Of a stretch of 55,295 bases of DNA, positions 9,802-19,642 are shown one piece after another. Source of the stretch: Penium margaritaceum (Eukaryota > Streptophyta > Zygnematophyceae > Desmidiales > Peniaceae); assembly GCA_023375785.1 (NCBI GenBank), contig SZWC01003620.1:134193-189487 (forward strand), in the 5' to 3' direction. Both the position numbers and the translations under genes were made by a program. Numbering within the stretch: the first letter of the stretch is position 1; each line of letters opens with the position of its first letter. The notes under the pieces were generated by a model, which did no database searches, had not been told where the DNA came from, and worked only from the letters and a program-made list of their open reading frames with translations.

Positions 9802-11865
9802 ATGCCGATGAACACACAACCCATGGCCCCTGATGATCTTACCAAGGAGGCGGAGCACAAAGGAAAGATGCTGGTGTGTGACAACGATGCTGCTCTCTGT
9901 GAAGATATAGACTTGGAAGACTCGGACAAGGAACCAATGAGTGACGTCGCTTGGCTGCGCCTCGATGACGAGCCACCTCCGCGTCAATCAAAGGCCCTCA
10001 CCATTACACCAGGTGGTTCTCATAATTTTAACCCCCAGGTCTATGACTATTGGGATCCCGATCCTGATCTGAGAGCAGGTCTGGTGGGACATGAAGAGCC
10101 ACCACCATCCAGAGTCCCACATTCCCAACGGTGGGACCACATGCTCCATGAGCGCCTTACACAGGAACAGAGGCAAGAACTCAAGGAGCTCCTCACGTAC
10201 CATGAAGAGGTGTTTACAGGCAAGTCAATGGAGATCGGAGCAATCGACACGGTGCATTTCATCAACACTAGAGACGCACCTCCACATAAATAGAAGGCTC
10301 GGCGCTTACTCCAAGACCAGAAGGAAATCATCAATGAAGGTCTGCGTGAACTCAAGGAGCTAGGCGTGATTGTCGAAGTGGAGAACCCATGGCGTTCCAA
10401 CCTGGTGATTGTGGGGAAGCCAGATGGTACAAAACGATTCTGTGTCGACTTCCGAGACCTCAACGAGGTGACCATTGAAGACACCTACCCCATGCCACTT
10501 ATCGCCGACATCCAAGAACGACAACGTGGAAAGGGTTGGTTTGCCAAGCTCAACGTCAAATCTGCCTTCCACACTATCCCTATGGACCAAAAATCTATGT
10601 TAAAGAGAGCCTTCATCACCCCGGACGGGCTCTATGCATTCACCCGTATGCCCTTTGGGCTGCGTAATGCAAGTGCTACGTTTCAATGCGTGATGGATCA
10701 AGTGCTACGCGATGTCCCTAACGCTTGCTGTTACATGGATGACGTCATGGTCGCTGCATTCAGCTTCCAAGAAATGATGGCTTCCCTAGATACTGTGTTT
10801 TCAGTCCTACGCTCAGCAAATCTTTGTTTGAAAGCCACCAAATGCATCATGAGGGCGGATAACATGGAGTTCCTGGGATTTATCATCTGTGTACAAGGGA
10901 TATCTATAGACCCTGCAAAGATTGCAGCGGTCCGTGAATGGAAACGTCCAATTACATCATCCCAAGTCAAGATATTCTTGGGATTTGTCAGTTTCTAGCG
11001 CAAATTTGTACGTGACCATGCAAAGATTGTTCGTCCTCTGCAACGCCTCACTCACCAAGATGAAGCCTTCGACTGGACGGAGGCTTGTCAACTCGCATGG
11101 GCTGAGATCAAGCACCGCCTCATCACGGCTCTGATGCTGGAATTCCCGAACTTCAACGTGCCATAGGTCATCACGACGGACTTCTCACAAGAGGGCATTG
11201 GGGCTATCCTGTCCCAGCGCGGAGACGACAACATGATGAGGGTGGTTTGTTATGGCAGCCGCGCGCTCAACGACGCAGAAGCTAAGTATCCTGATGGAAA
11301 GGGAGAATGCCTGGCGGTCTTGTGGACCATCTAGTTCTACAGAGACTATGTAAAGAATGGGAAACCCTTTACTATCCTCACGGATCATCAGGCCCTCCAA
11401 TGGCTGCCTTCAACGTAAAACCACGAGGGCATTTTGGGCAAATGGGTCCTACTTCTACAAGGATATAATCTCATGATCAAATATCAGCCGGCATTTGCGA
11501 ACCGAAATGCAGATGCTCTCAGCCGACTACCACGAGAAGGATGGAAGGACCGCAACTCCCACGAGACACCATCCTACGGAGATGGGCCACCTCCTCACGA
11601 GCCCCCGCCTGGACAAAAAGTCCTTATCCAGGATCAGGCACGCCATCTCACCGCCAAAGAGTACCGCTGGGCATACCCTCTTGGGGGCTTCCTTCAATAC
11701 GACGTGAACATTGGCCACATCAATGTACGGAGACAAACCGACCTCTTCAAGGATGCGCCGGGATGGACGCACAAGGAATACGGGGATTTGCTTCGCCATG
11801 TGCGACGTGACCCTGCCCCTACACTTGCGGCACACACTGAACCAGTTGCGACTCCAACACCATAG
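9802..11865 (+). pseudogene. pol: G-inner pol: reverse transcriptase and RNase H
   Basis: One frame broken by stops at 10291 and several further on (for example in GFVSF-stop, LWTI-stop). Motifs: NPWRSNLVIVGKPDGTK, RFCVDFRDLNEVTIEDTYPM, FAKLNVKSAFHTIPM (catalytic Asp changed to Asn), FITPDGLYAFTRMPFGL and YMDDV (Tyr codon at 10732). RNase H has TTDFSQEGIGAILSQ, GECLAVLW and ILTDHQALQW, then NRNADALSRLPREGW. The acidic leader before RT (EDIDLEDSDKEPMSD) is shared with G-outer. This copy is defective at both polymerase and reading-frame level. The same frame continues into the second protease. Confidence 0.92.
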
Positions 11866-12032
11866 AGACAAACGTGCCAGTCAGTGGTAGATGCCATCCG
11901 GCAGTTCTTTGACCGGACGCACCTTGCCTTACCCTGGATGGACGTCCTAACTCATCTACCAGGACAAATTACACAACTTGAGACCTTCTTTGGGGAGATT
12001 AACGCTGTGCTGGTACCATCTAGATGGAGAGT
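11866..12032 (+). pseudogene. pol: G-inner pol: tether between RNase H and second protease
   Basis: The frame continues from RNase H: FFDRTHLALPWMDVLTHLPG and QLETFFGEINAVL. No integrase zinc motif is present. It corresponds to 2637-2888. Confidence 0.55.
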
Positions 12033-12831
12033 GAACTGTGGCTAAGAATCGCCAGGCCACCGCATGATGAGAGATCATGTAAATGGAACTCGACGGATCG
12101 TTCATGAAATTCTCAACACAGGAGGCCTCACCTGGTGACCCATGACCCTGTGTCACCAAAAATTGGCAAAATTCACTTGCACGGTCATCTCGTGCTCCGT
12201 CTGGATCGCTTGTGTCAAATTTGTTGCCATCGTGGACACTGGGGTGACGCATACCACGATCGCCATGCGCGTTATCCGGCGGCTCAATTGGTCGAACCTC
12301 ATTCGATCCGTTGACCTCCACTTTAGAACCGCGGGAGGAGAGATCACGTAGTCCGATGGACAGATTGACTTGTTTCCCCTTCAGGTCGGAAATATTCACT
12401 GGAGCCCGCTGGTGTAGGTTTGCGAAACATCCACATACGAAGTCCTCCTCGCAAACGATTGGTTGACGCCATGCGACGTGATAATTTTGCTCGGGGAAAA
12501 ATGCATGATGCTACACAATGATGACGGGGCACCATCGTATATCCGACTTACTTTTGAAGCAATAGAAGTGCCACATCAGTGGCATGCTCGATTGCTGAGG
12601 GGGTAAGCGCCTCCCACTGGCCACCTCGTGCATGTGAGTGATCAATCCACCGCGGCATGCTTCATGAAAGTCATCACTGACGCACCGGAATTGTCCACGA
12701 ACAGTAGTGACTCCCCGGAGAATGATGCACCGTATCCGATAGAGCCGCATGCTCGCATCATTCGATGCATAAAGGCATCAGCGGAAACTTCGGAGGACAT
12801 CGTCCTCTCACAAGGACGCGTCTCCATGTGA
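12033..12831 (+). pseudogene. pol: G-inner pol: second retropepsin-like protease domain
   Basis: FVAIVDTGVTHTTIAMRVIR keeps the catalytic Asp-Thr-Gly (Asp codon at 12235). The distal motif is ANDWLTPCDVIILLGEKCM. The frame is the same as RT-RNase H (frame of 9802) and the same as the coiled-coil domain after it. It therefore lies inside a polyprotein between RNase H and integrase. Relative to G-outer there is one extra codon (three bases) near 12440, which keeps the frame. There are about four stops. Possible roles are a working protease replacing the decayed protease 1, or an inactive structural copy; the sequence cannot decide. Confidence 0.83.
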
Positions 12832-13140
12832 CCGGGGGAAATCAGTGGTGGGCGTTCCACACGTCCACATAACCCGGAACCCGACATGACTCTTGCCCTC
12901 CACCTTCCAAGGCGGAACGCTCAACCCGCCCGATCGCCTCGGGCTGTTAAGAAGGCATCTCGCGGCTCCCGACGGCAGCCCTCAAGTTCCCGTTCCCACA
13001 GTTCACATCAGTAACGCATCCGACAGACAACGACAAGGACAACAACAGCTCTGAGCCTTCTGAATAGCGACACTCATCCCGCGACAACGGCTGGAGAACA
13101 ATAGCAGACTGGCACCACAGGCCCCACGCCAGACATGGCT
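12832..13140 (+). pseudogene. pol: G-inner pol: Arg/Ser/Thr-rich linker
   Basis: Same frame: SRGSRRQPSSSRSHSSHQ and a Thr-rich stretch, up to MAQTDWA. It is basic and probably disordered. Stops at 13011 and about 13110 are not stops in G-outer. Confidence 0.5.
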
Positions 13141-14415
13141 CAGACCGATTGGGCATAGTGTGAGTACCAATTGGCCGACCACATGACGGCCGCTGTTGCC
13201 ACCTCTGGATTCGAGGCCAGCGCACTAGCAGCATTCCTCACCATGTCCGAGGCAGATGACATGCTTCACACCCTGCGCATGGATGGTCCATGTCCAGTGC
13301 CACCACCCTTGCCGGACATGCCTGACCCCGACAGCAACGAGATGCTGTGGCAGACGTTTGCCTCCAGCATAACCCGGAACCGAGCTTGGGCAGGCAAGGT
13401 GGAAAGATTTTGGGAGCAGCACCGTGCATTGGTAACGGTCTACGAGGACCATGTGTGCACTTCTGCCCACAACCTAGCCAACATGTGGAACTCTCTTGCT
13501 GCCTATGGATCCACCCGTACAAGCCGACAGCAGCATCTCCATGACTACGAGGCCCGAGTAGCAGCCATCCAAACGAGACTCCAGGAAGTGCGGCGCCTGC
13601 AAGAAGCATGGAATGAAGCCGCAGATAGAGGTGACGAACCATCCACAGTGGAAGGACAGCAGCTCATGGACCTGCGGGCGGAATTGGGCTGAATTCTCCG
13701 TGCAACACGTGCGGAGACAGCCTGTTTGATCTCAGGATTACAACAGCTCAACGCGCAGCTGTCAAACCTACAACAGCTGTGTACTGAATGTCAGGCGGAG
13801 TGGGTAGCCGACTGTGCTCGGCTGCAGGATATGTTGCAACATCGAGAGAGCGTCCTGGCTCTCCATGAGGATCTCGCGTGGCAGTACCGCACCCTATGCA
13901 TGTTGGTTGATCGTGCAAAGTAGCTTATCAAGGAGCGCAAGCAACGACTACAACAAAAGTTGATTCGCGACGTGGCCCGGACGTTCCTTAGTAGTGCAGT
14001 GCAGAGGCTGCAAGAAGAGTGGGAGGAGTATTTGGAAGAGCTGTGGCACTTGTATCCGCAAGAGTTTTCCACTGCTGCCAGACCAGTGGCCTTCCGTTGT
14101 TTTCAGCACTGGACCATGACACCCACCCACCCAGAACGAACCCGGTCCAACCTCCTTCCTTTCTTACCGCAGAGTATCTACTTGCATCACCACGACTTCC
14201 TTCGCTTCCTCTACCCCCTCGACTTTTCTCTTCACCGGGGCGCACGAGCCCTCCGCTGCTTTCTCGACTGGGCGGTACACTATCGCTGGCAAGGTTCTCT
14301 TACTGCAAATCTGCAGCCTTTCCTTTGCCGCGGAATTGTGCTGCGGGCATCGTACCGATATGTGGAAGCAGATAGGCAGGATCATGCAAGCCTCACAGCC
14401 GTCTTACCGGTGTGA
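13141..14415 (+). pseudogene. pol: G-inner pol: coiled-coil and globular domain of unknown function
   Basis: A frame of about 425 codons with few stops. The first part (FASSITRNRAWAGKVERFWE, then HRALVTVYEDHV) and the long heptad-like stretch (ARVAAIQTRLQEVRRLQEAW, SGLQQLNAQLSNLQQLC) suggest a coiled coil. After this comes a compact, aromatic-rich part (YLEELWHLYP, FRCFQHWTMTPTHP, IYLHHHDFLRFLYPLDFSLH, GARALRCFLDWAVHY, RGIVLRASYRYVEADRQ). The same domain is at 23310-24480. I do not recognise its family. Its place between the second protease and integrase is unusual. It might bring oligomerisation or target binding; that is inference. Confidence 0.7.
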
Positions 14416-15180
14416 ACGGCTGACCCTCGTGAAGGGATGTCACTTAGGGTGCTCATGTGCTGGCTTCACCATCAGCGGATTGGTTCAACCCCTCCAGCGG
14501 CTGACCCTGGAACCAACAGTGTAGCATCGTCCCGCGACCGTATGGGTCCTTCCTCAGCTGACCGTCCATTGTCAACAGCCGCCCCACCCTTGATGCTCGC
14601 CCTCCCTCCCTCGACGCAGCCCAAGAGGAGAACGCCGCGATTCCTATGCACCCTCAGCCTACGACACCCATGGTTCCAGCGGCCACGTGCCCTATGACTG
14701 CATCGTCTCCGGTGGATCATCCACCAGCATCCCTCTTCCCTCCCACCTTCCTCTCCTCCTCTCCGAAGCGAAACCCTAATCACGCTTCCGGTCTTTGGTT
14801 CTCTTCCCAGCCCACCCTTCCCTCCCTCTTCACCTCTTGCTCTAGCAACATCGACACCCCCGGTGGGAGCATTTCGGTCCGATCATCCACCGTCCTGAGG
14901 CAAAATTGGAGATGCATTGGCTTCCTCTCCCCTCCCGGGGTCGCCCGTCGTGCCAAGGGTAACGCCTGCACCGGTGGATGATTCACCTACCATCTGTGAA
15001 CCTGCGCAAGCAGAAGTCATCCCTGATGGGGCCCATGGGCCATTGATTGATGAGGCCTCTGTCCGGCCTCAACACTCGGAGCGGTGATGTTCCACCCACA
15101 TCCGGCGTCTCGTTGCCACGGCCTCTACAAGCACAGCAGCTCTAGCCATCACACACAACTCCTCCAAGTGCACGCGGACA
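14416..15180 (+). pseudogene. pol: G-inner pol: Pro/Ser-rich linker before integrase
   Basis: Pro-, Ser- and Ala-rich stretches in shifting frames (RPLSTAAPPLMLALPPSTQP and later SLFPPTFLSSSPKR). In G-outer the same region is one frame, showing that the frame shifts here are decay. No domain is seen. Confidence 0.6.
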
Positions 15181-15189
15181 GATACTCTC

Positions 15190-16321
15190 ATGGCAGCGGC
15201 AAGTGACGAGCACCACCAGGCCAAGTCTACGGGTGGACATGCGCCTCCACTACTGGAGACCTTCGAGGAAATGCAACGCCGCATTCTATCTCTGGCGCTC
15301 GAGGCGACCTGGAGCACTGGTGGCAAGAGCCACCAACCAAAACATACGAGTGGTCTGATTGGGCACGGGCCCAGGTCCTATCTGGTGAGCGCACCATGGT
15401 GGAGATTTACCTAGACGCCCATGTCCGATCCGATGCCAAAGCCACACTCGACAAATATGTGTGGCTGCAGGGCCGCCCCTGCGGCTCAGGAGGCGTGAGG
15501 ATAGAGCATACCCACTACGCTGGTACACTCCGGTGGTGCTGAGGGAAAAAATCATCATGCAAGAACATGACTGGATGCACGCGCGTTCTGCCACCGTCTA
15601 TGAGAATCTCGTCCCACATGTCTACTGGGTGGGACTGAAGATGCAAATTGGGGAGGCCGTCGCCACATGCGGGACTTGCCTCTGCCATCACCCTCGCCAA
15701 CGGATCTACCAGCCCCGTTTCGTGTGCGCCCGCCTCGGTACGCCAGTTGAGAGGGTTAGCATTGACTTTCATGGCCCCCTCCGCACCACCCAACGCGGCA
15801 ACATGTCGTGGGTACTTGGAATCGACCACATGACCAAGTGGGTCAAGGCCCGGCCGGTTCCTAAGGCCGACGCAGCACACGTTACGGCGTTCTTGAAGGA
15901 GGAGGTCATCTACCACGGAGGTGGTTGCAGAATCATCCAGTGCGACAATGGCTCACACTTTGGTGGGAAGTTCGTGGAGGTGGCGGCGTACTTCAATATT
16001 GAGATTATGAATGGGGCGCCATATCGGCCGTTGGCGCAAGGCCAGGTCGAGCGCATGCATGGGGCAATCACGCAGACAATCCGGAAGTTGTCGGATGACA
16101 ATGCGCCTTGGGATGAGAAGCTGGAAGACATCATTTACGAATACAACATCACGCCACATTCTTCTACTAGCTTCTCGCCCTACATATTGTGTCACGGCCA
16201 GCACCATTGGACCATGGCCACCCTACTGCTCATGCCGGACGCGCCGGTGCTGCCACGGGATGAGGGTGCGACCGTGGCTGACGAAGTGGAGTGTATGAAA
16301 CAATGGGGTGCTTGGCTTTAG
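15190..16321 (+). pseudogene. pol: G-inner pol: integrase
   Basis: An N-terminal zinc region (HDWMHARSATVYENLVPH then CGTCLCHH) is followed by the catalytic core: SIDFHGPL (Asp codon 15764), IIQCDNGSHFGGKF (Asp 15944) and GQVERMHGAI (Glu 16049), a D-x59-D-x34-E spacing by my count. YEYNITPHSSTSFSPYIL matches the end of the gypsy core. All three catalytic acids are kept. The frame stays open from 15461 to a TAG at 16319, after which it continues as the C-terminal domain. It would insert cDNA into the genome in the nucleus. About 3.5 kb separates it from RNase H, far more than usual. Confidence 0.9.
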
Positions 16322-16999
16322 AAGTGCCTCCAAGAGGCTCGAACACGGTGGTCTGTTGCAGCACAGCGCGGGGTGGACCATGCTAAAGCTGGTCTCATGC
16401 TCGATGACCTCCAAGTCGGGGACGGCGTGCGACCGAAACGAGAGGAAGCGGGTAAGCGGCGACAGAACGACGCGACACTCCTGGACCAGTGTTGCCAAGT
16501 CTGGGCCGTGGACGGGGTATATGTGTGGCTCGAGGGCCGCCACACATCCAACATCATGGTGCAACATGAACGGCTTGTGAAGCTCCCGACCCGTTGGCAG
16601 ACCCTCGCTACTGGACGACACCCGCCCCGCGTTGCCACTAATGATGATATAGAGGAAGTGGCAGCTACGATTGCAGGCATCCCCCAGTCTCCTCATCACC
16701 CGGACCGCCCTCGCCACCAACCACGACAACTGCAGCTCCAGCAGCCGCCACACCCGGAATTTGGCCGGGGGGACCCGGCTTGTTTCAATGGATATTCGAG
16801 TGCCTTCTTCGGCACAGCAAGGCAAAGGAATACACAAATAGGAAGCTGGAGCGAACGCAACATCACAACAACAGGAACAACGAGAAAAGACAACAGAGAA
16901 AGAGGCAGGACGGGTCACGACAGGATTGGAAGACGCTACCAGGAAGCGACGACGGGCCGGAAAAGACAAGCTCCCTACCCGACGGACCACAACAACTGA
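16322..16999 (+). pseudogene. pol: G-inner pol: integrase C-terminal domain and Gln/Thr-rich tail
   Basis: Same frame as integrase. LQVGDGVRPKREEAGKRRQN, then VWAVDGVYVWLEGRHTSNIM and VQHERLVKLPTRWQ resemble the SH3-like C-terminal part of gypsy integrases. A Pro/Gln-rich and then basic tail follows (RQLQLQQPPHP, TTTGTTRKDNRERGR). No clear chromodomain aromatic cage is visible. Confidence 0.6.
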
Positions 17000-17310
17000 G
17001 GAGACGCCGCTAGGGACAGTACCACAGATCCAGGAAAAGTAGCCTCCTTATGAGATCGCAACAAGTGTGCTGCCCGAGGCTTTGAGGCGACCAGTGCCGG
17101 GATTAAAGCAGGCACACCAGAGTCTTGGAGCGACATCTGACGCAACAACCACGGCCACACGAAAAAAACAAGCGTAGTGGTTGCACATTGCAACGGCACC
17201 ACATACGACAGATAATCAACCCGCGCTGACGGCGGGAGATGCTTGACACAGCTTGGGGTTATTGCTGCTGGCTGCGACAATATCAAGAGTGCGCCCCTAG
17301 AGACCTCGTC
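17000..17310 (+). pseudogene. G-inner: linker before the repeat array
   Basis: Short frames only (Thr/Gln-rich in G-outer, for example TTTTEETPPRTVPEVQKKLP at 26990-27050). This is probably a decayed part of the same polyprotein. Nothing else is seen. Confidence 0.4.
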
Positions 17311-18430
17311 AGTAGGGAAAGGAGGTGCTGCCTCCTACAGCAGCTGCATTCGGCACGACGCTCGAGGCGCAGGTACCATCAGCAGCAGTAGCAGAGCAGC
17401 AGGAAAAAGGGGGTACTGCCTCCTGCAGCAGCTGCAACCGGCGCGGCGCTCGAGGCGCAGGGACCATCAGGAGCAGTAGCAGAGTAGTAGGGAAAGGAGG
17501 TACTGCCTCCTATAGCAGCTGCATCCGGCGTGGCGCTCGAGGCGGAGGTAGCATCAGTAGTAGCAGTAGAGTAACAGGGAAAGGAGGTGCTCCCTCTCGC
17601 ACCAGTTGCATCCGGCGCGGTGCCTGAGGCGCATGCACCATGAGCAGTAGCAGCAGAGCAGTAGGGAAAAGAGGTACTGCCTCTTGCAGCAGCTGCATCT
17701 GGTGCGGCGCTTCAGGTGCAGGCACCATCAGCAACAGCAGCAGAGCAGCAGGGAAAGGAGGTGCTGCCTCCTGCAGCAGCTGCATCCGGCGCGGCGCTCG
17801 AGGCACAGGTACCATCAACAGTAACAGTAGAGCAGCAGGGAAAGGAGGTACTACCTCCTACAGCAGTTGCATCCGGTGCAATGCCCGAGGCACAAGCACC
17901 ATTAGCACTAGCAATAGAGCAGTAGGGAAAGGAGATGCTGCCTCATGCAGCAATTGTATCCGGCGCGGTGCCCGAGGCACAGGCACCATGAGCAACAGCA
18001 GCAAATTAGCAGGGAAAAGAGGTATTGCCTCCTGCAGCAGCTGCATTTGGCGTGGCGCTTGAGGCCTAGACACCATCAGTAGAAGCAGCAGAGTAGTAGG
18101 GAAAGGAGGTGGTTCCTCCTGCAGCAACTGCTCCGGCGTGGCGCTTGAGGCGTAGGCACCATCAGTAGCTACATCAGAGCTGCAGGGAAAGGAGGTACTG
18201 CCTCCTGCAGCAGCTGCATCCGGTGCGGCGCCTGAGGTGCAGGCACCATCAGCAGCAGCAGCAGAGCAGCGAGAACGGGAGGTGCTGCCTTCTGTAGCAG
18301 CTGCATCCGGCGTGGAGCCCAAGGCACAGGCACCATCGGTAGCAGTAGCAAAGCAACAGGAACGGGAGATGCTGCCTTCCGTAGTAGTTACATCCCGAGC
18401 GGCGCCCGACGCGGAGGCACCACTACTAGC
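17311..18430 (+). repeat. array of about 13 degenerate 87-base units (29 codons each)
   Basis: Each unit runs from about GGGAAAGGAGGTGCTGCC through CAGCAGCTGCATCCGG and CGCTCGAGGC to CACCATCAGCAGCAG. The period is about 87 bases (17314, 17401, 17490 and so on), a multiple of three. In the frame joining it to the zinc region it reads EVLPPAAAASGAALEAQVPS with an EQQGK joint. The last units merge into KEQQEKPQKKKRKGLLEAKL. Because the unit is 29 codons, every frame including the antisense stays open for long stretches. G-outer has the same array at 27328-28370. Confidence 0.85.
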
Positions 18431-18860
18431 AACGAAGGAGCAGCAGGAGAAGCCACAAAAGAAGAAACGAAAAGGGCTCTTGGAGGCGAAGCTTGCGGAA
18501 AATAAGGGAAGAAAAGAAGTAGAGGAACGAGAGAAGGAAAGGGAACCCACATCCATGCAAGAAGAGCATCTCAGCTTAATCAATGCTCCTCCTCCAAGAT
18601 GGGAACCACTGCCCCCTGATGATAGGTCTCTATGGCCAACCAGTTCCCGGCTCAAAGCGTAGTGGGAGCAAGAACAACAGATGCTAATGCAAGGGGGAGA
18701 GGAGCAGCGGGGTGAGGAGCGCGAATTAAGCATTGAGACGGACGATCAGGATGGAGAAGAAGGAGAGGAAGAGGTGGCTCGACAACTGTGTGCAACATGT
18801 AAGGATCCAATTGCTGTGAGGGATGCAAGGCCAGCCTACATCTGGCATGCTGTGACCTAG
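18431..18860 (+). pseudogene. G-inner: Lys-rich and acidic linker leading to zinc module 1
   Basis: The frame joined to the repeats (18237-18662) gives a Lys-rich stretch, then MQEEHLSLINAPPPRWEPLP, a stop at 18660, then an acidic ELSIETDDQDGEEGEEEVAR and LCATCKDPIAV. About 19 bases are missing after that relative to G-outer (28733-28775), which breaks zinc module 1 and shifts the frame. Confidence 0.6.
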
Positions 18861-19642
18861 ACCTGGACATCCTGCACGATATCAAGATGTGTGAAGCCTG
18901 TGCGGCAAATCTGAAGGAGAGCATGGGGGTGGACAGTGAGGAGGATGTACGGAAGGAGGAAGAGGAAGAAAAGATCCGCTGGAGACAGGGGGTTGCGGCT
19001 GGGAATTCCAGTGTGCCGTAGGATGAGAAGGAACCCTGTGGCAACTGTGAAGAACCAATGGACGCAACCACTTTGTTCTGCTGCTTCGTGTGCAAACACC
19101 CTGTGCATGCAGCCTGCCACGATCCAAAGGTGCGGGTGCGGCGGAAGGTGATAGGTTGCAAGAAATGTACACCTATCATGCTGGCAAAGGCAGATAAAGA
19201 GGACAAGAAGAAACACAGGCCTGCGCCCAAGCGCTCGATTGAGAGGTGCGAAGCCTGCCGCGAGCCGCTCGACCCCATGGAAACAACTTTGTGTTATGAA
19301 TGCAAAGCACCCCTTCACCACAAGTGTGGGACCGAGATCCCAAGGTGGGGACGACACAACAAGAGTTGCATCCAGAGGTTGGTTGAACAAGAGCAGGAGA
19401 TGGGCAAGGAGGGTGCACAGGTTGTTGGACCAGAACCAAGTGCACGTGGGGTAGAGGAGACGAAGGAATGCGGAAAGTGCAAGCGGGCGATGAGGACGCA
19501 GAAGAAACGCTGCTACAACTGCGGGGTAGCCCTCCACTACATATGTGGGGAAGAAGAGCTACTGCAGCGGAAGGTAGTGTATGTGTGCTCAGCCTGCGCA
19601 CCGGAGCTGAAAGGGAAGATGCGGAAGGAGAGAGAGGAGTAG
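18861..19642 (+). pseudogene. G-inner: PHD-like zinc modules 2 to 4
   Basis: Open from 19058. Module 2 is CGNC then CCFVCKHPVHAAC then GCKKC, a Cys4-His-Cys3 order. Module 3 is CEAC then CYECKAPLHHKC. Module 4 is CGKC then CYNCGVALHYIC then VCSAC. Spacings CX2C...CX2CX4HX2C...CX2C match PHD/RING-type cross-brace fingers. I call them PHD-like on spacing only. PHD fingers of known families often bind histone tails; a chromatin-targeting role here is inference. Confidence 0.72.

Noticed and set aside
16223..16990. 255-codon minus-strand frame opposite the integrase tail
   Set aside because: Shadow of the integrase C-terminal region. The G-outer equivalent is broken into pieces.
17311..18430. 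CRISPR-like array of regular repeats
   Set aside because: No constant repeat with variable spacers; whole 87-base units are repeated, and the context is a retrotransposon coding region.
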